NCBI RefSeq assembly: GCF_034675905.1
Contig: NZ_JAUCCV010000004.1
Location: forward strand, 117,119 to 181,118
Length of the DNA: 64,000 nucleotides
Source: Castellaniella sp034675905
GTDB taxonomy: Bacteria; Pseudomonadota; Gammaproteobacteria; Burkholderiales; Burkholderiaceae_B
Direction of reading: 5' to 3'
This document shows positions 18,454 to 27,780 of this stretch, piece by piece (position 1 is the first letter of the stretch; each line of letters opens with the position of its first letter). The notes under the pieces were generated by a model. It was given only the letters and a program-made list of their open reading frames with translations, did no database searches and was not told the origin of the DNA. The translations under genes and the position numbers were made by a program.

Positions 18454-18474
18454 GTCTTATATAAGATATAAGAC
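18454..18474. promoter_or_regulatory. Operator-like palindrome in the gntR/mdh divergent promoter
   Basis: An AT-rich dyad, GTCTTATATAAG followed by ATATAAGAC, lies between the divergent gntR-sdh and mdh genes. Read on the minus strand, 20 of its bases are identical to the sequence at 27923-27942 upstream of acnB. An AT-rich, twofold symmetric site of this size next to a GntR gene is what a GntR operator looks like; binding itself is inference. Confidence 0.7.
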
Positions 18475-18559
18475 TCTTGACGCTGGGTGATGAAATACAC
18501 TACTCTTTTCGGCGTTTTCGTACCCCCTGCATCCTCTCTCATCCTATCGGAGAATCACT

Positions 18560-19549
18560 ATGTCCAAACCCGCCATGCGCGTCGCGATCACCGGCGCCGC
18601 CGGCCAGATCGGCTACGCCCTGCTATTTCGCATCGCTTCCGGCGAAATGCTCGGCAAGGACCAGCCGGTCATCCTGCAACTGCTGGAAATTCCTGACGAA
18701 CGGGCCCAGAAAGCCCTGCAGGGTGTGATGATGGAGCTCGACGACTGCGCCTTCCCGCTGCTGGCCGGCATGAGCGCCCACAGCGATCCGCGCACCGCCT
18801 TCAAGGACGCCGACATCGCTTTGCTGGTGGGCGCCCGCCCGCGCAGCAAAGGCATGGAACGCAAGGACCTGCTGCAGGTCAACGCCCAGATCTTCACGGC
18901 TCAGGGCAAGGCCCTGAACGAAGTCGCCAGCCGCAACGTCAAGGTGCTGGTGGTCGGCAACCCGGCCAACACCAACGCCTACATCGCCATGAAGTCCGCC
19001 CCGGATCTGCCGGCCAAGAACTTCACCGCCATGCTGCGTCTGGATCACAACCGCGCGCTGTCGCAACTGGCGACCAAGACCGGCAAGGCCGTGGCCGACA
19101 TCGAAAAACTGGTCGTGTGGGGCAACCACTCGCCCACCATGTATCCGGATACGCGTTTCGCCACCATCGGCGGGCAATCCGCGCAGTCGCTGATCAATGA
19201 TCAGGCCTGGATCGCCGACACGTTCATCCCGACCGTCGGCAAGCGCGGCGGCGCCATCATCGAGGCCCGCGGCCTGTCGTCGGCGGCTTCCGCCGCCAAT
19301 GCCGCCATCGATCACATCCATGACTGGGTGCTGGGCACGAATGGCAAATGGGTCACCATGGGCATCCCGTCCGACGGTTCCTACGGCATCCCCGAAGGCA
19401 TCATCTACGGCGTGCCGGTCACGACCGCCAATGGCGAATACACGCGCATCAGCGGCCTGGAAATCGACGCCTTCTCGCGCGAGCGCATGGACCACACCCT
19501 GAACGAGCTGCTGGAAGAGCGCGACGGCATCGCCGATCTGCTGAAGTAA
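18560..19549 (+). CDS. mdh: Malate dehydrogenase (NAD+)
   Basis: Interconverts malate and oxaloacetate. The 329-residue protein is of the MDH type with an LDH-like fold shared by beta-proteobacteria and cytosolic eukaryotic enzymes. It has the NAD-binding GAAGQIGYALLFRIA near residue 11, VGNPANTNAYIA near residue 131, the catalytic Asp/His in RLDHNRAL and VWGNHSPTMYPD, and a substrate Arg in GARPRSKGMERKD. The ATG at 18560 has a GGAG upstream (ATCGGAGAATCACT). Expression probably depends on the operator at 18454-18474. Confidence 0.96.
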   Translation: MSKPAMRVAITGAAGQIGYALLFRIASGEMLGKDQPVILQLLEIPDERAQKALQGVMMELDDCAFPLLAGMSAHSDPRTAFKDADIALLVGARPRSKGMERKDLLQVNAQIFTAQGKALNEVASRNVKVLVVGNPANTNAYIAMKSAPDLPAKNFTAMLRLDHNRALSQLATKTGKAVADIEKLVVWGNHSPTMYPDTRFATIGGQSAQSLINDQAWIADTFIPTVGKRGGAIIEARGLSSAASAANAAIDHIHDWVLGTNGKWVTMGIPSDGSYGIPEGIIYGVPVTTANGEYTRISGLEIDAFSRERMDHTLNELLEERDGIADLLK

Positions 19550-19560
19550 GCACGTCCCCC

Positions 19561-19601
19561 GGCGGCGCGCTTTCCGGCCGAAAGGCCGCAGATGCGCCGC
19601 C
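19561..19601 (+). other. Stem-loop downstream of mdh
   Basis: Arms GGCGGCGC and GCGCCGCC enclose a second small hairpin (CCGGCC/GGCCG). There is no T-tract, so it is a weak terminator at best or an mRNA 3'-end/processing structure between mdh and the prp genes. Confidence 0.45.
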
Positions 19602-19739
19602 GAATGTCCAGCCGATGACAGACAGGGATGCCCTGCAGGCACAGAATGCCGATAGCATCGACTGGAATCCCGCCCCACCCGGGCGATCTCTGCCGCGCAT
19701 CGGGTCTGCCCGGCGCGGCCGCACACCGGAGCGCCGTTC

Positions 19740-20639
19740 ATGACTCGTCCCGCCTCTCCCGGCGCCTTGCTGCGCCAGGCTCTCATCGAAGAATCCCCCT
19801 TGCAGATCATCGGCGCCATCAACGCCAATCATGCGCTGCTGGCCAAACGCGCCGGTTATCGCGCCATTTACCTCTCGGGCGGCGGCGTCGCCGCCGGCTC
19901 GCTGGGTCTGCCCGACCTGGGCATCAACACCCTGGACGACGTGCTGACTGACATCCGCCGTATCACCGACGTCTGCGACCTGCCGCTGCTGGTGGACATC
20001 GACACAGGCTTCGGGCCGTCGGCGTTCAACATCGCCCGCACGGTCAAATCCCTGATCAAATTCGGCGCCGCCGGCTGTCACATCGAAGACCAGGTCGGCG
20101 CCAAGCGCTGCGGCCACCGCCCCGGCAAGGAAATCGTCAGCACCCAGGAAATGGCCGACCGCGTCAAAGCCGCCGCCGACGCCCGCACCGACAGCGACTT
20201 CTACCTGATCGCCCGCACCGACGCGATTGCCGTCAGCGGCGTGGATGCGGCCCTGGAGCGCGCCCATGCCTGCGTGGAAGCCGGCGCCGATGCGATCTTC
20301 GCAGAAGCATCCTATGATCTGGAAACCTATGCCAAATTCGCTCAATCGCTAGGCGTGCCCGTGCTGGCGAACATCACCGAATTCGGCAAGACCCCCTTGT
20401 TCACGGTGCAGGAACTGGCGGGCGCGGGCGTGGGCATCGTGCTCTACCCCCTGTCGGCCTTCCGCGCCATGAACAAGGCGGCTGAAACCGTCTACGAGGC
20501 CATTCGCCGCGACGGACACCAGCACAATGTGGTCGACCTGATGCAAACGCGCGAAGAACTCTACGACCGGATCGGCTACCACCGCTACGAATCGCAGCTC
20601 GACGCCCTGTTTCAGCAAGGCAAGGGCAAGGCGTCCTGA
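19740..20639 (+). CDS. prpB: 2-methylisocitrate lyase
   Basis: Splits 2-methylisocitrate to pyruvate and succinate, the last step of the methylcitrate cycle for propionyl-CoA. Isocitrate lyase superfamily; 299 residues, the usual PrpB size. Visible are the substrate loop GAKRCGHRPGKE near residue 121 (KRCGH in place of the KKCGH of some homologues), the metal-site segment DIDTGFG near residue 85, and the C-terminal AFRAMNKAAETVYEAI. First gene of prpB-prpC-acnD-prpF-prpD. No prpR-type activator adjoins it within the window. Confidence 0.95.
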   Translation: MTRPASPGALLRQALIEESPLQIIGAINANHALLAKRAGYRAIYLSGGGVAAGSLGLPDLGINTLDDVLTDIRRITDVCDLPLLVDIDTGFGPSAFNIARTVKSLIKFGAAGCHIEDQVGAKRCGHRPGKEIVSTQEMADRVKAAADARTDSDFYLIARTDAIAVSGVDAALERAHACVEAGADAIFAEASYDLETYAKFAQSLGVPVLANITEFGKTPLFTVQELAGAGVGIVLYPLSAFRAMNKAAETVYEAIRRDGHQHNVVDLMQTREELYDRIGYHRYESQLDALFQQGKGKAS

Positions 20640-20688
20640 TCCGGGCCGCACCGACCGATATTCATTCCGTCACTCAAGGAGATTTCTG

Positions 20689-21927
20689 ATGGCGACACGA
20701 AAGACTGCATCCACGAAGACTGCATCCTCGAAGGCGGCTACGGCGCCCCGCAAGCCTGCAAACAGCAAGACCGCCCCCGCCACGCCCGCTCCCGGCTTCA
20801 AGCCCAAGAAATCCGTCGCCCTGTCGGGCATCGTGGCCGGCAACACGGCCCTGTGCACCGTGGGCCGCAGCGGCAACGATCTGCACTATCGGGGCTACGA
20901 CATCCTGGACATCGCCGACACCTGCGAATTCGAGGAAGTCGCCCACCTGCTGATCCACGGCAAACTGCCGACCAAGGCCGAACTCCAGGCCTACAAGGCC
21001 AAGCTGCGCCGCCTGCGCGGCCTGCCCGCCCAGGTCCAGGTGGCCCTGGAAGCCCTGCCCGCCGCCAGCCATCCCATGGACGTGATGCGCACCGCCGCGT
21101 CGGCGCTGGGCTGCGTGCTGCCCGAAAAAGATGACCACAATCTGCCCGACGCCCGCGACATCGCCGACCGCCTGATGGCCAGCTTGGGTTCGGCCCTGCT
21201 GTACTGGTATCACTACAGCCACAACGGCCGCATCATCAATGTCGAAACCGATGACGACAGCATCGGCGGCCACTTCCTGCACCTGCTGCACGGCGAGACC
21301 CCGTCCGCCGAATGGGTGCGCGCCATGCACACATCGCTGATCCTGTACGCCGAACACGAATTCAATGCATCCACCTTCACCGGTCGCGTGATCGCCGGCA
21401 CAGGGTCGGACATGTATTCCGCCATCACCGGGGCTATCGGCGCACTGCGCGGCCCCAAACACGGCGGCGCCAACGAAGTCGCCTTTGAAATCCAGAAGCG
21501 CTATGACACCCCGGACGAAGCCGAGGCCGACATCCGCCGCCGCGTCGAGGCCAAGGAAGTCGTGATCGGCTTTGGCCACCCGGTCTATACCGTTTCCGAT
21601 CCGCGCAACCAGGTCATCAAGGCCGTCGCCCAGCGCCTGTCCAAATCCGCGGGCTCGATGAAAATGTTCGACATCGCCGCGCGCCTGGAATCCGTCATGT
21701 GGGACGCCAAGAAAATGTTCCCGAACCTGGATTGGTTCTCGGCCGTGTCCTATCACATGATGGGCGTGCCCACCGCCATGTTCACCCCCTTGTTCGTGAT
21801 CGCCCGCACCGCCGGCTGGTCGGCGCACATCATCGAACAGCGCATCGACAACAAGATCATCCGCCCGACGGCCAACTATGTCGGTCCGGAAGATCAGAAA
21901 TTCGTTCCGCTCGCCAAGCGCCGCTGA
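20689..21927 (+). CDS. prpC: 2-methylcitrate synthase with Lys/Ala-rich N-terminal extension
   Basis: Condenses propionyl-CoA with oxaloacetate. The citrate-synthase fold starts near residue 45 (GIVAGNTALCTVG), with the catalytic histidines in EHEFNAS and GPKHGGANEV and the GFGHPVYTVSDPRN loop. The first ~40 residues are a low-complexity Lys/Ala/Thr/Pro segment, which makes the protein 412 residues against about 375-390 for most PrpC. The start is supported by AAGGAG 7-8 bases before the ATG, so the extension seems real. No ATG inside the extension is preceded by an obvious ribosome site. Confidence 0.94.
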   Translation: MATRKTASTKTASSKAATAPRKPANSKTAPATPAPGFKPKKSVALSGIVAGNTALCTVGRSGNDLHYRGYDILDIADTCEFEEVAHLLIHGKLPTKAELQAYKAKLRRLRGLPAQVQVALEALPAASHPMDVMRTAASALGCVLPEKDDHNLPDARDIADRLMASLGSALLYWYHYSHNGRIINVETDDDSIGGHFLHLLHGETPSAEWVRAMHTSLILYAEHEFNASTFTGRVIAGTGSDMYSAITGAIGALRGPKHGGANEVAFEIQKRYDTPDEAEADIRRRVEAKEVVIGFGHPVYTVSDPRNQVIKAVAQRLSKSAGSMKMFDIAARLESVMWDAKKMFPNLDWFSAVSYHMMGVPTAMFTPLFVIARTAGWSAHIIEQRIDNKIIRPTANYVGPEDQKFVPLAKRR

Positions 21928-22015
21928 CGGCCCCCGGGATCAGGCTGTACGCCACGGCCTGATCCCATTCCTATCGCAGCCCTTGCCGCTCATTACCTGA
22001 CAGATTCTGGACGCC

Positions 22016-24610
22016 ATGAACACTGCACACCGCAAGCCCCTGCCCGGCACTCAGCTGGACCACTTCGACACCCGCGCGGCCGTCGAAGCCATCGAACCCG
22101 GCGCCTACGACAAACTCCCGTACACGTCGCGTGTCTTCGCCGAAAACCTGGTGCGCCGCTGCGATCCTGCCATCCTGACCGCTTCGCTCAAACAGCTGAT
22201 CGAACGCAAGCGCGACCTGGATTTTCCCTGGTTTCCCGCCCGGGTGGTGTGCCACGACATCCTGGGGCAGACCGCGCTGGTCGATCTGGCCGGACTGCGC
22301 GAAGCCATTGCGGCAAAAGGCGGCGATCCCGCGCAGGTCAATCCCGTGGTACCGACCCAGCTGATCGTCGACCACTCGCTGGCCGTCGAACATGCCGGTT
22401 TCGATCCGAACGCCTTCAACAAGAACCGGGCCATCGAAGACCGCCGCAACGATGACCGCTTCCATTTCATCAACTGGACCAAACGCGCATTCAAAAACGT
22501 CGATGTCATCCCGCCGGGCAACGGCATCATGCACCAGATCAATCTGGAACGGATGTCGCCGGTGGTGCATGCCCTGGACGGCGTGGCCTTTCCGGATACG
22601 CTGGTGGGTACGGACAGCCACACGCCGCACGTCGATGCCTTGGGCGTGATCGCCATCGGCGTCGGCGGCCTGGAGGCCGAAAGCGTGATGCTCGGACGCG
22701 CATCCTGGATGCGCCTGCCCGACATCATCGGCGTCGAACTGACCGGCAAGCCGCGACCGGGCAGCACCGCGACCGATCTGGTGCTGGCATTGACCGAGTT
22801 CCTGCGCAAAGAAAAAGTGGTGTCGTCCTACCTGGAGTTCTACGGCGAAGGCGTCGCCCACCTGACCCTGGGCGACCGGGCCACCATCTCGAACATGACG
22901 CCGGAATATGGCGCCACGGCGGCGATGTTCTATATCGACCAGCAAACCATCGACTATCTGCGCCTGACCGGCAGGCAGGACGAGCAGGTCAAACTGGTGG
23001 AAACCTACGCCAGGCACACCGGCCTCTGGGCCGACAGCCTGGCAGCCGCCGAATATGAACGCGTCCTGCGCTTCGACCTGTCCGGCGTCGGTCGCAACAT
23101 CGCCGGCCCCTCGAACCCGCACAGCCGCATTCCGACATCTGAACTGGCCGCCAGAGGCATTGCCGGCACGGTGGAAAACGAACCCGGCCTGATGCCGGAC
23201 GGCGCCGTCATCATCGCCGCGATCACCAGCTGCACCAACACCAGCAACCCGCGCAACGTCATCGCCGCCGGTCTGCTGGCACGCAACGCCAATGCGTTGG
23301 GCCTGACGCGCAAACCCTGGGTCAAGTCTTCACTGGCGCCCGGCTCCAAAGCGGTTCAGCTCTATCTCGAAGACTCCAGGCTGTTGCCGGAACTCGAAAA
23401 GCTGGGCTTTGGCATCGTCGGTTTCGCCTGTACGACCTGCAACGGCATGAGCGGCGCGCTGGACCCGAAAATCCAGGCGGAAGTCGTCAGCCGCGATCTG
23501 TACTCTACCGCCGTGCTGTCGGGCAATCGCAACTTCGACGGCCGCATCCATCCCTATGCCAAGCAGGCGTTCCTGGCATCGCCCGCCCTGGTCGTCGCCT
23601 ACGCCATCGCAGGCACCATCCGTTTCGATATCGAAAAAGACGCACTGGGCCTGGACCAAGACGGCAAGCCGATCACCCTCAAGGACATCTGGCCGTCCGA
23701 CGAGGAAATCGACGCCATTGTCGCCGCCAGCGTCAAGCCCGAGCATTTCCGCCAGGTGTACGAGCCCATGTTCGCCCGCGACCTCATGGCCAGCGGGCAG
23801 ACCAGTCCCTTGTACGAATGGCGCTCCATGAGCACCTACATTCGCTGCCCGCCCTACTGGGAAGGCGCCTTGGCCGGCGAGCGCACGCTGACCGGCATGC
23901 GCCCCCTGGCGGTCCTGGGAGACAACATCACCACTGACCACCTCTCGCCGTCCAATGCCATTTTGCCGGACAGCGCCGCGGGCGAATACCTGGCCAAAAT
24001 GGGCTTGCCGGAAGAAGACTTCAATTCCTATGCCACCCACCGCGGCGATCATCTCACCGCACAGCGGGCAACTTTTGCCAACCCCAAACTCCTGAATGAA
24101 ATGGTGAAGGACGACGGCCGGATCAGGCAGGGGTCGCTGGCGCGCATCGAACCCGACGGCAAGGTCACCCGCATGTGGGAAGCCATCGAAACCTACATGG
24201 AACGCAAGCAGCCGCTGATCATCGTCGCGGGCGCCGATTACGGCCAGGGCTCGTCGCGCGACTGGGCGGCCAAGGGCGTCCGTCTGGCGGGCGTGGAAGC
24301 CATCGCCGCCGAGGGCTTCGAGCGCATCCACCGGACGAATCTGGTCGGCATGGGCGTACTGCCGCTGGAATTCCAGCCAGGCACGACGCGGCACACGCTG
24401 GGCATCGACGGCACCGAGACATTCGACGTGTCCGGCGCCTGCACCCCGCATGCCACGCTGACGTTGATCATCCACCGCAAAAACGGCGAACGTGTCGACG
24501 TGCCGGTTATCTGCCGCCTGGATACCGCCGAAGAAGTCTCGATCTACGAAGCCGGCGGCGTGCTGCAGCGTTTTGCGCAGGACTTCATCGAATCGGCCGC
24601 AGCCGTCTAG
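22016..24610 (+). CDS. acnD: Fe/S-dependent 2-methylisocitrate dehydratase AcnD
   Basis: Aconitase-family enzyme that dehydrates 2-methylcitrate to 2-methylaconitate together with PrpF, replacing PrpD in some bacteria. 864 residues. The cluster cysteines are in AITSCTNTSNPRN near residue 404 and GFACTTCNGMSG near residue 470. The swivel domain has GADYGQGSSRDWAAKG near residue 740. The N-terminus with TQLIVDHSLAVEHAG and GTDSHTPHVDALG is typical of the AcnA/AcnD branch. It is followed by prpF after 17 bp, the diagnostic AcnD-PrpF pairing. Confidence 0.95.
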   Translation: MNTAHRKPLPGTQLDHFDTRAAVEAIEPGAYDKLPYTSRVFAENLVRRCDPAILTASLKQLIERKRDLDFPWFPARVVCHDILGQTALVDLAGLREAIAAKGGDPAQVNPVVPTQLIVDHSLAVEHAGFDPNAFNKNRAIEDRRNDDRFHFINWTKRAFKNVDVIPPGNGIMHQINLERMSPVVHALDGVAFPDTLVGTDSHTPHVDALGVIAIGVGGLEAESVMLGRASWMRLPDIIGVELTGKPRPGSTATDLVLALTEFLRKEKVVSSYLEFYGEGVAHLTLGDRATISNMTPEYGATAAMFYIDQQTIDYLRLTGRQDEQVKLVETYARHTGLWADSLAAAEYERVLRFDLSGVGRNIAGPSNPHSRIPTSELAARGIAGTVENEPGLMPDGAVIIAAITSCTNTSNPRNVIAAGLLARNANALGLTRKPWVKSSLAPGSKAVQLYLEDSRLLPELEKLGFGIVGFACTTCNGMSGALDPKIQAEVVSRDLYSTAVLSGNRNFDGRIHPYAKQAFLASPALVVAYAIAGTIRFDIEKDALGLDQDGKPITLKDIWPSDEEIDAIVAASVKPEHFRQVYEPMFARDLMASGQTSPLYEWRSMSTYIRCPPYWEGALAGERTLTGMRPLAVLGDNITTDHLSPSNAILPDSAAGEYLAKMGLPEEDFNSYATHRGDHLTAQRATFANPKLLNEMVKDDGRIRQGSLARIEPDGKVTRMWEAIETYMERKQPLIIVAGADYGQGSSRDWAAKGVRLAGVEAIAAEGFERIHRTNLVGMGVLPLEFQPGTTRHTLGIDGTETFDVSGACTPHATLTLIIHRKNGERVDVPVICRLDTAEEVSIYEAGGVLQRFAQDFIESAAAV

Positions 24611-24627
24611 ACCACAGGAAACAGCGC

Positions 24628-25818
24628 ATGGCTCACCCCCCTCAAGTCAAAATTCCCGCCACCTATATGCGCGGCGGGACCAGCAAAGGCGTGTTCTTTC
24701 GCCTGCAGGACCTGCCCGACGCCGCGCAGTCGCCCGGCGCGGCGCGCGACGCGCTGCTGCTGCGCGTGATCGGCAGCCCGGACCCGTATGGCAAACAGAT
24801 CGATGGCATGGGCGGGGCGACTTCCAGCACCAGCAAGACGGTCATCCTGTCCAAAAGCAGCCGGCCCGATCACGACGTCGACTATCTGTTCGGCCAGGTC
24901 GCCATCGATCAGGCCTTCGTGGACTGGAGCGGCAACTGCGGCAATCTTTCGGCGGCGGTGGGGCCTTTTGCCATCAGCGCGGGACTGATCGACGCGGACC
25001 GCATCCCCCAAGACGGCATGGCCACCGTGCGCATCTGGCAGGCGAACATCGGCAAGACCATCATCGCCCATGTCCCGATGACGCAAGGCGCCGTCCAGGA
25101 GACCGGCGACTTCGAGCTCGACGGCGTGACCTTTCCCGCCGCGCAGGTGCAGCTCGAATTCATGAACCCGGCCGCCGAGGAAGAAGGCGCGGGCGGCTCG
25201 ATGTTCCCCACTGGCAATCTGGTCGACGAACTGCAGATCCCGGGCATCGGCGCCCTGAAGGCCACCCTGATCAACGCCGGCATCCCCACTATCTTCATCA
25301 ACGCCGACGATGTCGGCTACACCGGCGCCGAGCTGCAGGACGCCATCAACAGCGATGCCAAAGCCCTGGCCATGTTCGAGACCATCCGCGCGCACGGCGC
25401 GCTGCGCATGGGCCTGATCGCGCACCTCGACGACATCGCCCAGCGCCAGCACACGCCCAAGATCGCGTTCGTCGCCCCCGCAGCAGCCTATGTATCGTCC
25501 AGCGGCAAAGCGATCCACGCCCAGGATATCGACCTGCTGGTGCGCGCGCTATCGATGGGCAAGCTGCACCACGCCATGATGGGGACGGCAGCCGTGGCCA
25601 TCGCCACTGCAGCCGCCATTCCCGGAACGCTCGTGAACCTCGCAGCTGGCGGGGGTGAACGCAACGCTGTATGCTTTGGTCATCCCTCCGGCACCCTGCT
25701 AGTCGGGGCGCAAGCCCAGCGACAAGACGGCGATTGGGTCGTCAACAAGGCTCTCATGAGCCGCAGCGCCCGTGTACTGATGGAGGGATGGGTGCGCGTA
25801 CCCGGCGACGCGTTTTAA
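24628..25818 (+). CDS. prpF: 2-methylaconitate cis-trans isomerase PrpF
   Basis: Isomerises the 2-methylaconitate made by AcnD. The 396 residues begin MAHPPQVKIPATYMRGGTSKG, the family N-terminus. The PrpF motifs GSPDPYGKQIDGMGGATSSTSK and WSGNCGNLSAAVGPFAI are present (shown in parts), along with the Lys and Cys residues of the active site. The ATG at 24628 has AGGAAA upstream. The open frame running 450 bp further upstream overlaps acnD and is not coding. Confidence 0.94.
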   Translation: MAHPPQVKIPATYMRGGTSKGVFFRLQDLPDAAQSPGAARDALLLRVIGSPDPYGKQIDGMGGATSSTSKTVILSKSSRPDHDVDYLFGQVAIDQAFVDWSGNCGNLSAAVGPFAISAGLIDADRIPQDGMATVRIWQANIGKTIIAHVPMTQGAVQETGDFELDGVTFPAAQVQLEFMNPAAEEEGAGGSMFPTGNLVDELQIPGIGALKATLINAGIPTIFINADDVGYTGAELQDAINSDAKALAMFETIRAHGALRMGLIAHLDDIAQRQHTPKIAFVAPAAAYVSSSGKAIHAQDIDLLVRALSMGKLHHAMMGTAAVAIATAAAIPGTLVNLAAGGGERNAVCFGHPSGTLLVGAQAQRQDGDWVVNKALMSRSARVLMEGWVRVPGDAF

Positions 25819-25894
25819 TGTTTTCAATGCCAGGCCTGCTTGATCGACAGCATCGAGCAGCAGACATGCAGCCAAAAGAAAGGTCCGCATCACT

Positions 25895-27337
25895 ATGCAA
25901 TCCAATGTCCGCCCCGCTCCCGACCAGGTTCTGGTCGATATCGTCGACTATGTCCTGAACTACACCATCCAGAGCGAACTCGCGCTGGATACCGCACGCA
26001 ACTCGCTGATCGATACACTGGGCTGCGGCCTGGAAAGCCTGGAATACCCGGCCTGCCGCAAGCTGATGGGTCCCATCGTGCCCGGCACGGTGGTCCCCAA
26101 CGGCGCCAAAGTCCCCGGCACGCAATTCCAGCTGGACCCGGTCCAGGCCGCCTTCAACATCGGCTGCATGATCCGCTGGCTGGATTTCAACGACACCTGG
26201 CTGGCCGCTGAATGGGGTCACCCGTCCGACAATCTGGGCGGCATCCTGGCGACGGCCGATTGGCTGTCGCGCAACGCAGTGGCCGCCGGCAAGGCGCCGC
26301 TGACCATGCGCGCCGTGCTCGAAGGCATGGTCAAGGCCCACGAAATCCAGGGCTGCATCGCCCTGGAAAATTCCTTCAACAAGGTCGGTCTGGATCACGT
26401 GGTCCTGGTCAAGGTCGCCTCGACCGCCGTGGTGTCCCAGATGCTGGGCCTGTCGCGCGACGAGATCATCAATGCCGTGTCCCTGGCCTGGGTGGACGGG
26501 CAAAGCCTGCGCACCTACCGCCACGCCCCCAATACGGGCAGCCGCAAATCCTGGGCGGCGGGCGACGCCACCAGCCGCGCCGTGCGCCTGGCCCTGATGG
26601 CCCGCACCGGCGAAATGGGCTATCCGTCCGCCCTGAGCGCGCCGGTCTGGGGTTTCTACGATGTGTCATTCAAGGGCCAGCCCTTCAAATTCCAGCGTCC
26701 CTACGGCAGCTACGTGATGGAAAACGTGCTGTTCAAGATCTCCTTCCCGGCTGAATTCCATTCGCAGACCGCCGTGGAATGCGCCATGGACATCCATGAC
26801 AAGCTGAAATCCCTGGGCAAGACCGACGCCGACATCAAAAAGATCACGATCCGCACCCACGAGGCCTGCATCCGCATCATCGACAAGAAAGGCCCGCTGC
26901 ACAATCCGGCCGACCGTGATCACTGCATCCAGTACATGGTGGCGGTGCCCCTTATCTTCGGTCGTCTGACGGCAGCCGACTACGAGGACAGCGTCGCCAC
27001 CGACCCGCGCATCGACGCCCTGCGCGACAAGATGGTCTGCGTGGAAGACCCTGCCTTCACCACCGACTATCACGATCCCGAAAAGCGCTCGATCGCCAAC
27101 GCGCTGACGGTGGAATTCAATGACGGCACGAAGCTCGATGAGCTGGTCTGCGAATACCCCGTCGGCCACAAGCGCCGCCGCCAGGAAGGCATCCCGCTGC
27201 TGGAAGCCAAGTTCCGCAAGAACCTGACGCGCCAGTTCCCGGAACGCCAGCAGCAGCGCATCCTGGATGTGTCCCTGGATCAGGCCAAACTCGAGGCCAT
27301 GCCGGTGCACGAATACGTGGATCTGTATGTCATCTGA
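25895..27337 (+). CDS. prpD: 2-methylcitrate dehydratase PrpD
   Basis: MmgE/PrpD-family dehydratase, 480 residues. It opens RPAPDQVLVDIVDYVLNY and contains the GCMIRWLDFNDTWLAAEWGHPSDN segment (residues 88-111, cited in parts) with the conserved Asp/His residues. Carrying prpD together with acnD-prpF gives two routes for the methylcitrate dehydration, an arrangement known from several beta-proteobacteria. A 77-bp gap separates it from prpF. Confidence 0.94.
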   Translation: MQSNVRPAPDQVLVDIVDYVLNYTIQSELALDTARNSLIDTLGCGLESLEYPACRKLMGPIVPGTVVPNGAKVPGTQFQLDPVQAAFNIGCMIRWLDFNDTWLAAEWGHPSDNLGGILATADWLSRNAVAAGKAPLTMRAVLEGMVKAHEIQGCIALENSFNKVGLDHVVLVKVASTAVVSQMLGLSRDEIINAVSLAWVDGQSLRTYRHAPNTGSRKSWAAGDATSRAVRLALMARTGEMGYPSALSAPVWGFYDVSFKGQPFKFQRPYGSYVMENVLFKISFPAEFHSQTAVECAMDIHDKLKSLGKTDADIKKITIRTHEACIRIIDKKGPLHNPADRDHCIQYMVAVPLIFGRLTAADYEDSVATDPRIDALRDKMVCVEDPAFTTDYHDPEKRSIANALTVEFNDGTKLDELVCEYPVGHKRRRQEGIPLLEAKFRKNLTRQFPERQQQRILDVSLDQAKLEAMPVHEYVDLYVI

Positions 27338-27641
27338 TGCCACCACCTCCGGCGCCGCTGCGACGGCGCCCCGTGCCATCCGCCATAACGAGGCCGCTCA
27401 CCGCTTCGAATTCACGGAAAACGGCCAGCTGTGCGTACTGGATTACGAGCTGGACGGTACGGTCGCGTCTTTCATCCATACCGGGGTGCCTGTCCCGGTC
27501 GGCGGGCGCGGCATCGCGGCTGACCTGGTGCGCTTCGGGCTGGACACCGCCCGGGCGCGCGGCTGGACGGTCCGTCCGGTATGTTCGTATGTCGAGGCTT
27601 ATGTGCGGCGGTATCCGGAATATCAGGATCTAGTGGACTGA
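27327..27641 (+). CDS. Small GNAT-like N-acetyltransferase (YjdJ/COG2388 type)
   Basis: A 104-residue protein of the one-domain GNAT-like family COG2388 (human GTN10/E. coli YjdJ). It has the diagnostic core RFEFTENGQLCVLDYE, the acetyl-CoA loop VPVGGRGIAADLVRFGLD (a variant of the family's P-x-x-GRGIA) and the C-terminal VRPVCSYVEAYVRRYPEYQDLV. The ATG overlaps the last codons of prpD by 11 bp, so it is probably translated from the prp transcript. The natural substrate of this family is largely unknown. Confidence 0.85.
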   Translation: MSSDATTSGAAATAPRAIRHNEAAHRFEFTENGQLCVLDYELDGTVASFIHTGVPVPVGGRGIAADLVRFGLDTARARGWTVRPVCSYVEAYVRRYPEYQDLVD

Positions 27642-27703
27642 CGGGCCGCACGCGCACGCCCGTGGCGGCGGTGTTGGTGCGGGCGCCGCCACTGGCTCAG
27701 ACT

Positions 27704-27724
27704 ATTCCATACGGCATATGGAAT
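27704..27724. promoter_or_regulatory. Perfect palindrome after the acetyltransferase gene
   Basis: ATTCCATA and TATGGAAT flank five bases. The size and AT-rich symmetric halves suit a regulator site, but it lies about 290 bp before acnB and the binding protein is not identifiable. Confidence 0.4.
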
Positions 27725-27780
27725 GCCAAATTTTGACTGACCATCACAAACGAGCCCAAGGAACGCCACAATTCTCGTCA

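Noticed and set aside
19550..19739. Sigma-54 promoter and PrpR activator for the prp operon
   Set aside because: No GG-N10-GC element stood out before prpB and there is no prpR gene in the window.
18623..19828. Long frame opposite mdh, and similar frames opposite prpC, acnD, acnB and nosR
   Set aside because: Each covers a gene with clear family motifs on the other strand and has no homologous features of its own.
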